In this document: positions 12,501-26,647 of the stretch, piece after piece
How positions within the stretch are numbered: the stretch's first letter is position 1
Layout of the letters: each line of letters opens with the position of its first letter
Assembly: GCA_003640385.1 (NCBI GenBank)
Contig: RCAB01000280.1
Coordinates: 19,613-83,612 of the forward strand
DNA: 64,000 nt
Reading direction: 5' to 3'
From: Setaria digitata
Lineage: Eukaryota; Nematoda; Chromadorea; Rhabditida; Setariidae
Made by a program: the position numbers and the translations under genes
Notes under the pieces: generated by a model
The model's database searches: none
What the model saw: only the letters and a program-made list of their open reading frames with translations
What the model was told of the DNA's origin: nothing

Positions 12501-13487
12501 TATTTATTTACGTTACGTTTATTAATTATTTTCTTTATAGTTTCTTTTTTTTTCTCTCTCTCTCTCTCGCTCTCTCTAAATCGTATTCATTTGCTTCTAA
12601 TTAAGATCGAATCAAATCGTAAACGTGAGGCGGAATTGCAAAAATTGCGCAAACTGCTGGAAGAATCACAATTGGAAAACGAAGATGCCATGAATGTTCT
12701 ACGAAAGAAGCATCAAGATGCTTGTCTTGATTATACTGAACAAATCGAACAGTTACAAAAGAAAAATTCGAAGTTCGAAGTTTTTTTCTTTTTAAAAATT
12801 GATTAATTAATTAATTTTTTCTATTAAAGCAGACAGGAAATTTGATTTATTTCGCTCTGGAATAATCTCAGTTTTTGCTGAAAATTAATCATCTTCCCTC
12901 CCCTCTCCTTCTCCCTTGCAGTTCTTAACGTGAATTAAAATATAATTTAATAATATATTTAAAGTTTCTCCTTTTTTTTTAATTTTTTTTCTGAAGAAAG
13001 AACTCTAAATTAATTGATATTACTTTTTTTTTTTACAAATATTTGAAAATTTTTATCAATTCATAAAATACCTCAACCATTCAAATTTGTCATTTTCTTT
13101 TTTTTTGAATTTCTTTTTATGTTTAATATGGGAAAAAAAAGAAAAAATTAAACACTGATAGTACTTTTCTTTGTAATAAACTATGATTTGCTTTTTTTTT
13201 TTACCTCATTTCCATCATTTTTTTAATTGATATTACAATTTTTTCAATGCTAAATTTTCTCCTTTTCTTTTCGATTTTTATTTAATTCTTATAAAATTTT
13301 TGCAAAGAAATTTTTTTTTTTTATTTTCTAGATGAAGTAAGAGAAAGTACATCTTTTTTTCTAAAATGATTAATACCATATATTTTAGGATTTTCATTCA
13401 TTCATTCATCCATCCATTAATCTATTTCGTCCTTTTCCTTATTTCTTTTTTTTGACTAAGTATTTACTTTTTGCTTTCCTCCAAAAA

Positions 13488-13537
<50 letters not shown>

Positions 13538-16500
13538 TTACAAATAAACTGAAGCAAAATATTTCAGCTGTAGTTGTAAGAGCTAAAATTTATGAGCAAA
13601 GGAGTGAGATTCGAAAGTAGAAAAAGTCTGATTCGTAAAAAGCTAATGGCTCATGAAATAAAGTCTAAAGTTAACAGGGAAACAGAAATAAAACTTTAGG
13701 TAGGCCATAAGAAAGAAGATTAGTAATATGAAGCGTAAAGTTTGAGCTGAAAAAGCTATTTATTTCTGGATCAAATTTGTATCGGGACGAGTAAGTGCTA
13801 ATAAAGGAAAAAAAAACGGTCAAATAATTAAAATACGCTATTAATTTTTGTAAATAATCAGAAGAAAAAAGAAAAAAAAGACGAAAAAATAGCAATTTGA
13901 TCAGCTACAAGAAAAAAAAAACGATTAATTATAATATAGGAAGGAAGATAAAAATAAGATGAAAATTAGCGTTTGGTTTTGTTCAGTTATATTGAATTTT
14001 TCTCTTGCTTTTACTTTTTTTCTATTTAAATTTTTGCTAATTCAAATAGAAAAAAATGAAAATTAAAAACTTATCAAGTTGCGAAAAATAATTGAAAAGA
14101 GAAAAAAAAGTTAAAGAAGAAATGAATGGATGAAAGAAACAATGAGATACTTATACTTTTAATAAGTAGCTACTTATTAATTAATTACGCATATATGTTG
14201 CTTGCATATTTTTTAAAGTTACCAAAGAAAAGAGGGAAAAAGAAGGTGGAATTTTAAATTAGCATAAAAAACTTGCAGAATTATTAATAATGTTATAAAA
14301 TAGTTCATTAGTAATTGTTGATGCTTTAGTTCCGAAGAAAATTTCCTTTAAACCACGATTATAATAATTTCTTTATGTCATTGATTTTGCTACAATTTGC
14401 TAATTTTTACTAAATTACAATGGGATTCAAATAATTTCAAACTCATTCCATTATTTTATTATTATTATTACTACTACTATTGTTATTATTATTATTGTTA
14501 TTAAATTTAACCATTTTGGGTAAATTGCTAGAAAATTTATGAAGTCCCAGAAATGTACTGCTAATTAACGCAAAATTCTATCAGATTTATGCACTCAATA
14601 TTATCATCATTACTAGAAGAGTGAAGTGATAATAATAATTTATCCAGTATATATATACACTTATATGTATAAGCCTTATGCAGTGAATTTAAAACTTCAT
14701 GTGAATTTCCTTTTTTGTTAATACTAATTTAAAAAAAATTCAATTTTTTTAAAGTAAATTTAAAATGACTTTTAATGAATGAGAACTGAATAAAAATGTA
14801 TATTTATCCAGTAAATGTATAAACGCTATAGAGTGACATTTAAAACTTCATGCAAATTTTCTAAAAAGAAAAAAGTAAATATACAAAATTTAAAATTTAT
14901 AATGAAAGAATGAGTAGAATGAATGCATATTTATACAATGTATTATATAAACGGTATACAATGAAATTTAAAATTTCATGCATTTTTTCTGAAAAGCAAA
15001 AAAAAAAAATAAATTTACAAAAATTTAATACAAAAAAGAAAAGAAAAGGAAAGGAAACAAACCATTAATGAATCTCCGGTTTTTTTGTCTTTTTTTTTTA
15101 AAATTTTTGACTATTTATTTTCGTGAAATTTTAGAATCGACCGTGAGCGTCAACGTCTGCAACATGAAGTAATTGAGCTTACTGCGACAATTGATCAACT
15201 TCAAAAGGATAAGGTTGAACTTTTCATTTCCATTCTGCTCCTCCTTTTTCAATTTTTCATTTTCCTTCTCTTTTTTTTACGACATATGATATGTATGGTA
15301 AACAAATGATTAATGATCATTACATTTAATGATATGAGATAAGAGAGAGAGAGAAAGAGAGAGAGAGGGAGAAGGAGGGAGAGGGAGAAAAAGAATTTAA
15401 GATTAAAAATGGAAAAAAAAGACTAAAAGGTAAAAATGAAATAGTGTTTTTTTTTTAAAAAAAAAAAGAAAAAGAAAGAAATTTTTAATTTTTTTACTTA
15501 AAAAAGAAAAAAGAGAAAAAAATTAGGAGGAAGATATTTCGAAATCCTAAAATGACTCTTTAAAATGGCCTACCTACAACAACATATATACTAAATCCTT
15601 AGTATTTAATCTAGTCGCTGTTGTGAATTCAAACGGAATAATATGCTGCTGTCTGATAAATTGCTTAAAAAAAGAAAATTTTCCGTTTTACTTTTTTTGT
15701 TTTAAAAAAATTGAAAAATAAAAATAGAAATTTTGTAAATAGCTCTTTTTTTTCGAAAAATGGAAAAGGATAGAAATTTTGTTTACTAATGAAAATTTTG
15801 AAATTTTAAACTGCTAAAATAGAAAGCAAATATATATACTTGTTTTTTCTTTTCATGTATCATTGTTTTTTAATTATGTTGCTGAATTTAAAATTAATTT
15901 AGTGAAAATTACTTTTTTTTTTTTTCATATTCTGCACTTTTTTTTGAAAAAAGAAAATGGGAGTGAATTACTTGAAATAGGAATTAAATTTGTTACATTT
16001 TGATCCATTTTATTAGTTCTTTTGAATTCTTTTTTATTCCATATTTTTCGTTTTCTTTTTTTTTTTTTTTTTTTTTGTAAAAACTGCCGTCGAATTTCAC
16101 TAATTGAGGAAAGGTTTTATTGAGGGTTACTTTCTATAGATCAAAAAAGATTTTTTTTTTTTTGCTTGCTTTTTCATTAATAAAATGCCAAGAAAAATGG
16201 AAAGAAACGACGAAGAAAAAAATAGTAAAACAAAACAAATCAATTGGCAAATTGAAATCGAGTAATAAATACAAATATGAGAATGAAATGGAATAGAAAG
16301 GAAGAAATTAAATTGAGTGAAGAAGTGTGTGTTTGGTGCGGATTTTATTTAGCAGGAGAAAATTTATTTTCTTATTAAAGAATACAATTCAAAAAAATAA
16401 ATAAATAAATTATCCTAAATCGGCGAAGAATTTAAGATGAACTAAATTGCTTTTTTTACTGTTTTTTTTTTTGCAAAAAGTCTAAGTTGAAAAATATTAT

Positions 16501-19500
16501 TATAGTGCATTTAAAACAGTATATAAAATTAAATTATCGAGTTTTTATATTTCAAGTAAAATTTTAAATTTTAATTGAAAGTTGTTTGCAATAATTTCTC
16601 CATCGCATAATCATTAAGTTAAAAATAACTGATGAAAGAGATTTTGAAATATTACTTTAAATTTGAATATTACAAAGGCAAATAACTTTTTTGCTTTTCA
16701 TTGTTGCTACAATTTTTACTCCTATTAAAATAAAAAAAGTGTTTTTTACCAATCAGCATTTTCTATCTTTTAGCATTATATGTTATTTTGGTTTTTTCTT
16801 TTTTGCTTTTTTAACTCGAAATTAGTGAAATTCGTTTTTCTTTCACTTTTAAAATTCACTTCAAAAAAAAAAAAATTATGAAGATAGAATGGAAAAATGA
16901 ATGGATAACAGCTGTTGGTTTGGTTCACCTCCTTTTTTTTTTCTTTCTTTTTCTTCCTAACTAAAAATAAGTCCGTAAATATATATTTTGCGTGGGTGAC
17001 CATTTTTTTTTTTTTTTTAAATTTTTGCTAAAAATAAATTTTCATTGTTTTCCAATTTTAATTTGCGCTTTTTCTTTCTTTTTTTTTTTCTTTGCTAAAA
17101 TTTTTTGGAAATGTTCGATCAAAAAGAAAGAAAAACTATTAATTTATTGAATAATAATTTAAAAATCAAATAAAGCTTGTTTTTTATAGCATTTGGCTGA
17201 AAAAGCAGCGGAACGTTTCGAAGCACAAACTATCGAATTGGGTAATAAGGTAGAGGATCTTAATCGACATGTTAACGATTTAGCGCAGCAACGGCAACGT
17301 CTTCAGGCTGAAAATAATGACCTTTTGAAAGAGGTCAGTTAGATAGATTTTTGATATGATAAATTCGGAATTTTAAAATGATCTTATTTTTATACGGATT
17401 ATTTTCAATTTTACTGCATGGTAAATTTAATTTTTTCCATTTCCATCTTGTAAAAATTTGCAAAAGTTTTACGAAATATTAGAAATCCTATACTAAATCC
17501 TATATAAAATCCTATATATAAAGACTAGATTCTATATAAATACTTTGATATCATCGGGAATTAATAATTTGGATGATATCCGAAAAATGAAATCTGGAGA
17601 GATGTTCTCTTCAAAGAAAACAAAATGTGACCTAATAATGAGCAGTTATGAAATTCATGTTTTGCTTTTTTTTTTTGATAAATAAAGTTCAGTTGTAAAA
17701 TTTGTTGTTTAAAATTTGTTTCTTATTATTATGAAATGTTTTTTTTTTCATTTTTTTTTTTTTTTTTTTTTCATTATGGACACATTTATTGTTCATCCAT
17801 TTTTTTTTATTTTTTTATTTTTATTCTAAAGTTACAACTAACATTTCTTATGCAGGCTATCGGATTACAGGACTTGAACTCAATAGTGTTTTAAATTAAA
17901 GCAGCATTTCAAGAATACCTTAGGCTGAGGTCACATTTTAGTAATACCTTAGATGGAGATTTTCACCAATTTATAATTTAATTTTAATTCAGTAATGATT
18001 GCAGTCACATGTTTATTTCGATCAAGATAACATTTAAATAATTCTTCAGACTGAAAGATCGTTCTCCAGTAAAAATTTCAATTTATGTAAATTGAAATTT
18101 TATCACTTATAATCATTCCCTGTTTTTATTTTCCGGAATTTAACCATTTTTTTGGATTCAAATCATTTTTAAATTGAAATTATCTATCTAAAAAATTAAT
18201 TATGCCTATGTATTCATCCTTTTCATTTTCCTGTTCTCTTACATTTCATTTATTCCATTTTCCTCCTTATTTTTTATTTCATTTATTCAAAATTCGATTT
18301 CGTTTCGACATTTTCTTAAATGCTAAACATGACTAATTTTCCGGTTAAGAATAATTCATTTCCCGTTTTTTCCCACTTCCACTTTTTCATTTATTCAAAA
18401 TTCAATTTTTATGCCCCACTTTTATAAATGCCAAATTGAGAGCAATTTTCCCGGTAGGAATAATGATTCATTTCATTGTTAAAAAATACCATTTAAAAGT
18501 TAATCAAATATTTAAGTAATGATTTATTCCTTTTAATTTTTTTAATAATATTAATTTTGCTTCTTACTTTCATAATTACAATTCAGAGGCTTTTCCAAAA
18601 AAAAAAAAAAATCCCCCATCATATCTTATCTTATATTTGATCGACATTATCAATTTTTATTATCATTAAAGATTCATTCATCCGTAAAGACTTTTTCTTC
18701 TTTTTTTTTTATTTTTGCTTTCTATTTTCTTCTTCTTTAGATTCATGATCAAAAAGTGCAACTTGATAATTTACAACACGTTAAATATCAACTTGCGCAA
18801 CAACTTGAAGAAGCACGTCGTCGTTTGGAAGATGCTGAACGTGTACGTCATTTTCTTTTATTTATGCGTGTCTTTGTTTTTTTTTTTTTTGTTGTCATTA
18901 ATGTTTATAAATTCATTAAATTTTGAATATTTTCATGAGAAAATGATACAGTCGAAAAAAAATCGAAAAATTTGTTAATTTTTCTTTTTCGAAAAGAAAC
19001 GTTAAAAAAAAAGTAAATAATAAAAGTTTTAAATTGTTTAAAAATTCATTTATTTACTTTTCAATGTTGTTTTTTTTAAAGGAACGCTCACAACTTCAAG
19101 CCCAACTTCATCAAGTCCAATTAGAATTGGATTCTGTACGCACTGCATTAGATGAAGAATCAGCAGCTCGAGCTGAAGCTGAACATAAGCTTGCCTTGGC
19201 AAATACTGAAATAACCCAGTGGAAGAGTAAATTTGATGCTGAAGTTGCTCTTCATCATGAAGAAGTTAGCCAAATTTGCATGTTTCTTTAAAAAAAAATA
19301 TGGAGAAATTGAATTTGTAATTTTGTTACAAATTTTTCAAAACTAACGAAAATTAAATTTTTAGGAATCGCTTTTTTTTATTGCAGAAATTTGATATAAT
19401 TTAATCCAATTCATATCATTCCATTTCTTTCCTTCCAAGATGAAATTAATTAAAAATATATTAAATGCAACGAAACTGTATCAGAACTTTTCCATCATTC

Positions 19501-22500
19501 CTATATTTAAATTACAAATTCTTCCATTTTTCATTAATTTTTTCTTTTTTACAGATATAGTTCTTGGCTTTGATTTTTTCCTTTTTATGTTCATCTAAAT
19601 TAAATACTCCTTTTTTCACTTTTAATTAACTTACATTTTTTTCTGTTGTCGCTTACCTTCATTGCAACATCCTTATTGTCTTCAGGTTGAAGATTTACGA
19701 AAGAAAATGCTTCAAAAACAAGCGGAATATGAAGAGCAAATTGAAATAATGCTCCAAAAGATTTCACAACTTGAAAAGGCTAAATCACGTTTGCAAAGTG
19801 AAGTTGAAGTATTGATTGTCGATTTGGAAAAAGCACAAAATACGATTGCAATTCTTGAGCGAGCCAAAGAGCAACTTGAAAAAACTGTCAATGAACTAAA
19901 AGTATGCTATTTCAAAATTATAATATATATTATTGAAGAGAATTAGAGTGTTTTCTAAAAAGAGACCAGAAAAAAAACGAATAATTTTACAATGAATAAT
20001 TTTTTCAAATTATTTGCTATAAGTTTGGATGAAAAGCTTTTTCTCTACCAGTTCTTTTTCCTTTCATTAATTCGGATTAAAGAAATTGTTAATCTGTTTT
20101 TATTTTCGGATTGGAATTCAACTGAAGTTTTTAGGTACGCATCGATGAATTGACTGTTGAACTTGAAGCAGCACAACGTGAAGCTCGTGCTGCTTTGGCA
20201 GAATTACAGAAAATGAAGAATTTGTACGAGAAAGCTGTGGAACAGAAAGAAGCTTTAGCTCGAGAAAATAAAAAGCTGCAAGGTAGGTAATGGGTTGATT
20301 TAAAAATTTTTTCTTTTTTCAAATTAATTGCAAGAAACAAACAAACAAGCAAAATAGGCTTAAATAAACTGATAAGATTATGTATGTACTGGTAATATCA
20401 TTTTGCTCACAGCTTTCTTTTATTACTACAAATTACCTGATAAATGATTATCGAAAGATTCAGAGATGTGAAATTGCAAATGTTTCTGAATGAAAAAACA
20501 AATGCGTAGAAGTTTGTCGAAGGTTGTGATATAACTGATAACGTATTTTACAAAACTTCGTAATGCTTCAGATGACTTGCATGAAGCTAAAGAAGCTCTT
20601 GCTGATGCAAATCGTAAACTTCATGAGCTTGACCTTGAGAATGCTCGTTTGGCTGGTGAAATTCGTGAATTGCAAACAGCTCTTAAAGAATCTGAAGCAG
20701 CTCGACGTGACGCCGAGAATCGTGCACAACGTGCGCTTGCTGAATTGCAGCAACTTCGTATTGAAATGGAACGCCGTTTGCAAGAGAAGGTATTTTTAAT
20801 AAATTGAAAATTTATTCATTGCAAATTTCAAATTGAAATTTTTCATCCTTTTTCCTTCTAAAAGCGATTCTAAAATTTCTTCAATTAAAAAAAAAAAAAA
20901 CATTTTAAGGAAGAAGAAATGGAAGCGCTTCGTAAAAATATGCAATTTGAAATTGATCGCCTAACAGCTGCATTAGCTGATGCTGAAGCTCGTATGAAGG
21001 TAATGAAATCAATATAATTTATAAATTTAATGTGGTTTAACCAATATAATTTAATTTTTACTAATTTCAAGAAAAAACAAATTCTTCCCTAAATTTTGGT
21101 ATTTGAAATGAAAATGTTAATTTCATTATCATTTCTTTTACTTTCAGGCAGAGATTGCACGTTTGAAGAAGAAATATCAGGCGGAAATTGCTGAACTTGA
21201 AATGACTGTTGATAATTTGAATCGGGCAAATATTGAAGCTCAAAAAACGATCAAGAAACAAAGTGAACAACTTAAAGTATTGCAAGCATCACTTGAAGAT
21301 ACTCAACGTCAACTTCAACAAACACTTGATCAGGTAAACCGATTGCTTCATTGATTTCAATCACTTAAATCGATTGATTCACTGACTTTAATCACTTAAA
21401 TCCACATTTTTTACGGATTTTAATGCAAGCCCAGTTTTAACAATTTTGACTAATAAAAATTTTCTTTCTTCCTTAGTAGTTAATTTTTTTTTGAAATTTA
21501 AAAAAAAAAAAAGAGAAAAAACCAAATGCTTATTATATAGCGGTTAATATTAAAAATTATTATCATTTTTAAGGTTATTATTATTGCCATTAGTATTGTT
21601 GCTATTGAAAATTAAAATTAACAGAAAGCAAACTTTGAAACGGCTATACATCATAGTATATTTTTGAGTTATCTTATTTTTTATCATAGCTGATTTTTAC
21701 CAGAGACCTGTTTTTTGAGACTTATCTTCATGAATACAAAAATATCATTTTGCTATTAAAGTTGATTAAAATTTAAATGTAAAATTATAGTATGCATTGG
21801 CACAACGTAAAGTATCAGCACTTAGTGCCGAATTGGAAGAATGCAAAGTTGCGCTTGATAATGCAATTCGCGCTCGTAAGCAAGCAGAAATTGACCTTGA
21901 AGAAGCCAATGTAGGTATTTCTGGAAAAATTATTGCACTTTGGTCAGTAATTAGCAAAAAAACAATAGTTTTTTTTTCTGGAAGTCTTTTTTTTCTCAAA
22001 TTAGGATTGTTTGGTTTTAATTGTAATTATAATTGTTACGTCTTGTTTCATATGAATTATTTATTTAAAGATATAAAAGACATTTTCTTTTTTCTTGTTT
22101 ATCTTTCAAATGTTTAGTTTTATTGTTTATTTATTTATGCTTTCTTTCTTTTTGAAGGGGCGCATTACTGATTTGGTATCAGTTAATAATAACTTAACAG
22201 CGATCAAGAATAAACTGGAAACAGAATTATCAACAGCACAAGCTGACTTAGATGAAGCAACAAAAGAATTGCATGCAGCTGATGAGCGTGCTAATCGTGC
22301 CTTAGCAGATGCAGCTCGAGCTGTTGAGCAACTTCATGAGGAGCAGGAACATTCCATGAAAATTGATGCTCTCAGGAAGTCACTGGAAGAACAGGTTGGA
22401 AAAGTTTTTTTTCGATCAATTTAAGTTTAATTTTTCTCTTTTTATTCAATTTTCGTTTGATTTTAATGGAAAGAAAATTTGGCAAAAAAATAAATAAATT

Positions 22501-23416
22501 TTAATATGAATTTTGTTTCGATAAAACTGTTTTACTATGAAAAATTTAATCAAGTAAGATAAAAATTGTTTAGGTGAAACAGTTACAAGTACAAATTCAA
22601 GAAGCTGAAGCTGCAGCATTACTAGGCGGTAAACGTGTAATTGCAAAACTTGAAACACGTATACGTGATTTGGAAACAGCATTGGATGAAGAAACACGTC
22701 GACATAAGGAAACACAAGGAGCATTACGAAAGAAGGATCGACGCATCAAAGAGATTCAGATGCAGGTTGACGAAGAGCATAAAATGTTCGTGATGGCACA
22801 GGACACTGCTGATAGACTTCTTGAAAAACTCAATATTCAAAAGAGGCAACTTGGAGAAGCTGTAAGTTTTGAAAGTTACAGAAAATAAAAACAATGACAA
22901 ACTTCTTTTTTATTTTAATTTTGTATTGCATTTAAAAAAAAAAAAAAGAAAATGTAATGTTATGTGAAATATCAATTTTATTTTGAATATTTTATTATTA
23001 TTTATTAATATTAAACTGAATAATTGTATATTAAATAAAATTAAAGTATCAGTCTGGAATTTTTCATTCATTTTAGTAAAAAGACAAAATGAAAGAAAGA
23101 AATGATGGAAATATTTTTCTATTTATTATAGCATTCTATTAATAATTATTAGAAATTTTTCCTATTTTTCTTTGTTTTTTTTTTTTTGTTCTATATGGCT
23201 AATTTTTCTATGTCTAATTAATTTTGCTAGGAATCCTTAACGATGGCCAATCTTCAACGAGTACGTCGATATCAGCGTGAATTGGAGGATGCTGAAGGAC
23301 GTGCTGATCAAGCGGAAAGCTCGTTACATCTAATTCGTGCAAAGCATCGTTCATCAGTGGTTACTGGCAAAAATGCTTCAGCATCTAAAATTTACGTTCT
23401 CGAAGATGAGCAGTAG
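9542..23416 (+). CDS. unc-15: Paramyosin, thick-filament core protein, 17 coding exons, 879 aa
   Basis: Encodes paramyosin, the coiled-coil dimer that forms the core of invertebrate thick filaments; it is also a well-known immunodominant filarial antigen. Exons by GT-AG signals and frame: 9542-9673, 11797-11853, 12108-12194, 12606-12772, 15135-15213, 17190-17333, 18741-18842, 19082-19264, 19686-19901, 20135-20282, 20572-20789, 20910-20999, 21148-21333, 21791-21910, 22158-22394, 22574-22861, 23231-23416 (stop TAG). The sum is 2637 coding bases, 879 residues, the usual length of nematode paramyosin. Residues 1-45 form a Ser/Pro tail with two LYxSPS motifs (likely phosphorylation sites), then a heptad coiled coil runs to about residue 855, followed by a short C-terminal tail ending EDEQ. 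Only two Cys are obvious (residue 132 and one in exon 14). Exon 4 uses an unusual GTTCGA donor; the join is forced by the frame (AA|A, Lys). Intron 1 and introns 4-6 are the long ones (1.4-2.4 kb). Confidence is very high on identity and high on boundaries. Confidence 0.97.
13497..13534. repeat. (TA)n microsatellite in paramyosin intron 4
   Basis: About 19 TA dinucleotides directly after a poly-A run. Confidence 0.9.
15341..15390. repeat. GA-rich tract in paramyosin intron 5
   Basis: (GA)n with AAA and GGG interruptions, just downstream of exon 5. Confidence 0.85.
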
Positions 23417-24047
23417 TGGATGCTGCTTAACGTGTCAACAGTAACAATTAGCAACAACAACAACAACAACAATCACGACTAATGAAGAAGAAGATGATGA
23501 TGAAGATGAAAAAGAAATGATTTATTAAAAGAAAATTTTTTTTCTGAAGAAAAAAAATTAAAATAGAGATGAAAAAAAAAAAGGAAATAACAAGCAAGAA
23601 AAGAAAACAATGAAACATTTCATAATAGTTTTTTCTTTTTTTTTTTTTTTTTTGAAAAATTATTTGAAAAAAAAAATTATCGAAATTTTCAAAAAAATTT
23701 TTTGTCTCTTTATCCTAAGTAAATTTTTTTCGTTCTCTTTTTTTTTTTTTTTAGAAATTTTTAATACGTTAGTGTGAAAAATTTTTTCATATCTTTCATC
23801 AATTTTTGTTTTTTTTTTCTTTTAATTTTCGGGAAAAAAAAAAAATTAAACTTTTTTTGTCTATAAGAAAGTAATTTGGTATATAAAATTTCTTTCCTCT
23901 TCAATTCTCTCTCCCTCTTCAAGCTGCTTCCTTTTCATCGCCTTCTCAATAGCACTCTAAACTCTTTCATAAATAATGATGGTCACTATTGATTCAGATT
24001 TATTGTCGATTTATTTCTGCCAATGAAGAAATTTGTTTGTATGCCTA

Positions 24048-24078
<31 letters not shown>

Positions 24079-24480
24079 TGTCAATCGATTCTAATAATAG
24101 CAATGCCTAATCAATCAATAATTGCTATCTTTCATTGTATAAATGAAAAACAAAAGAAATAAAAAAAAAAAAAAGGAAAAAAAACCGAACAATATATTTA
24201 TTTATTTTGTGGTATTTCCTCATTCGACGAATTATGGTTATTTGGTTATCAATAATCATTTCATCTGTCTCATCTTCGTACGTCAATTTACGTCTACTTA
24301 ACGTTTCCAACCTTCGTGTGCCGTAGTAATTTTCTTTTTCTTTTTTATTTATTCACACATACTGCGTATGGTTCTGGATTCGTTTATTTTTACGCGAGAT
24401 TTTTTTTTTTGTTCTTTTCATTCTCTTCAGTTTTCATCATAATTTAGTTAATAATTTTTCGCTTTTCTATTAGAGCTTCA
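23417..24480 (+). other. Probable paramyosin 3' UTR and downstream flank
   Basis: After the TAG comes a CAA/GAA-rich stretch and then long T and A runs. An AATAAA-like hexamer lies near 24157 within an A-rich run, but several A/T runs make the cleavage site uncertain. No further exon is seen. Confidence 0.4.
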
Positions 24481-24493
24481 TACATCTTTGCAT

Positions 24494-24560
24494 ACACGCA
24501 CAGATACGTACACGCACACCCACACACGCACAGGTGCGCACGAACATCCACAGGAACACT
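24494..24560. repeat. CA/CG-rich microsatellite
   Basis: Irregular ACACGCACAC-type repeat, richer in G+C than its surroundings. Confidence 0.7.
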
Positions 24561-26580
24561 CAGTTGAGCTAATAATTAGTTATATGTTATTAAAATTTGA
24601 CATAATTAAAATCAACCTAATAAAAAGAAAAAATCAATCAATATTGCTATATTTTTACAACAAATGATCGTTAAAGAATTCATCCTTATTTGCATACAAA
24701 ACTTAGATATGCTATTGCTCAAGCTGCCAAATAGTATATATTAGCTGTTTAACTGCTATTATGGAGCGTAAGTTGTAAGAGGATAAGATTTATTTTATTT
24801 TTGCCTCCCTGAAAATTCTGATTGAATAAATTTAAAGAAACGAAAAAAAAAATTGAAACTGAATGCTGCAAAAAATGCTTAAAATATCCTAATGTTTCAT
24901 TTTATTCTTACCGAAAAATATTTCTTAAAAATTTTGTTGTTATTATTATAATTAGACAAATTATCACATCACAATAACTGTGCCTTCTCTCATTGCTATG
25001 CATTTATCACTGCAGTATTTTATGCTAAATTATTTTAGCTAATTATCATTTTGCTTGCATTTCTCTTTCTTTTTTCTTTTTTTTTTTTTTTTTGAACATA
25101 TTTCTCCTCTTCCTTCAAAATTTTTTTTGATTCTTTCCAAATATGATAGCACTCTTTCTACTGTATCCTTGTGAAATTGTAAAAGGATGAATAGAAAAGG
25201 AATACTGTAGAAAATTAATCCAGTACTGGAGAGGCAAAAAAAAGAAATCCGAAAATTTAAAAAATTCAAATTCTTCTTCTTCATTTATGCAAAACTAAAA
25301 TTATGAACGATTCAGTCATCCTGTTAGGCAAGATGGTTATGATTAATTATTATTGCAATTGATAAAGATTTAGAAATGAAATCACAATTTTATAGTAATC
25401 ATATAATTACAGCGACCTTAGAATTATTCATCGTCCAATTTCATCCACTTTGTAGTGGTGATTTAAGCGGAACTGATCAAGCATTAACCGACATATCAGC
25501 ACTGTTTGACAAACATATATCAGTGAATTATAATATCATTTAATAGTATTATCAGTGATAATTAAAACAGATTGCGCTATATCCATACTTTCTTCATAAA
25601 AACAGCAAAAAAGTTACCATATAAATGCATCAGCAGTACAAAAGATAAAGAAAAAATTATGCGCAAAAGAAGCAAATACAAAATGACTGTGAAAAAAAAA
25701 AGAAAAAAAAAGAGAGGAGAAAAGGAGAAAAAGTAGGAAATTTGAAAATATTAGAAAACATGAAGCTAAAAATGACGAACCTTCATTTAAATGATGTAAA
25801 TTATAATAAGTAAAATGATACAAACATTTTGAAAGAACAAAAATTGCCCTGTTTTAACAGATTTAATTAATAAATGAACAGGTAAAGCAATTAGGAAAAC
25901 AAGGTAAAGGTGAATGAAAAGCATTTTTTTTTCTACTGATTTCTGATCGAAATATAAAATTAAATTACTTTATAAAAATTGCTAAAGATGAAAATTTCTA
26001 AAATTGACGGTGAGAAGAGAATGAAAATATTTGAAATCTTTTTTAAAAATAAAAACAAAAAGTTTGAAACCCTTCCAAATATGAAGGAAAAAACACTTGA
26101 AATTACCCACTTGACGAGAAAAAAAAAAGTGATATGATAAAACGTTGTATTATGTGACTAATTGCTTTTCAAAAATATTTTTTTGGAATGTTGGAATTTT
26201 AGGGAAATTTTAGAAAAACTTTTTTTAATTGAAAAATATTTTATAAATGGTGCAATTGACACCCTTCAATTTACTGAAATTGCGGTAATTTTGCATTAAT
26301 TTCTCAAAAGACGAAAAATTTGAAAAGTTGCAATTTTTAGTTTTAGAAAAAGTAAAGAGGAATTTCATCGAAAGTTTTTTCACGAAATTTTTTTTTTCCA
26401 AAGCAAAATGACATTTTTTCCTTTGTGACAGTTTTGTTTTTTGATTTCTTTGAATTGTTTGCGCTATTTTATGTGAAATTGATGGATTAATTTAATAGCT
26501 TTTCATGCTTGTTGCTTAGATAAAATTTGAGAAAAGTAAAAAAACAAATTTTTTCCATTCCAAAATTTCTAAAAAATAAG
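24561..26580. other. Intergenic AT-rich sequence between paramyosin and the Ly-6-like gene
   Basis: I see no gene. Open frames are Lys/Phe-rich products of A/T runs. Confidence 0.5.
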
Positions 26581-26581
26581 T

Positions 26582-26587
26582 TTTATT
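26582..26587 (-). terminator. Candidate poly(A) signal AATAAA of the Ly-6-like gene
   Basis: TTTATT on the + strand is AATAAA on the coding strand, 61 bp after the stop codon at 26648. The position fits the short nematode 3' UTR. Confidence 0.45.
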
Positions 26588-26647
26588 ACTTTTTTTTTCT
26601 TTTTTAAATCACAATGAAAGACAATTCGCTAAATAATATATAAATTA

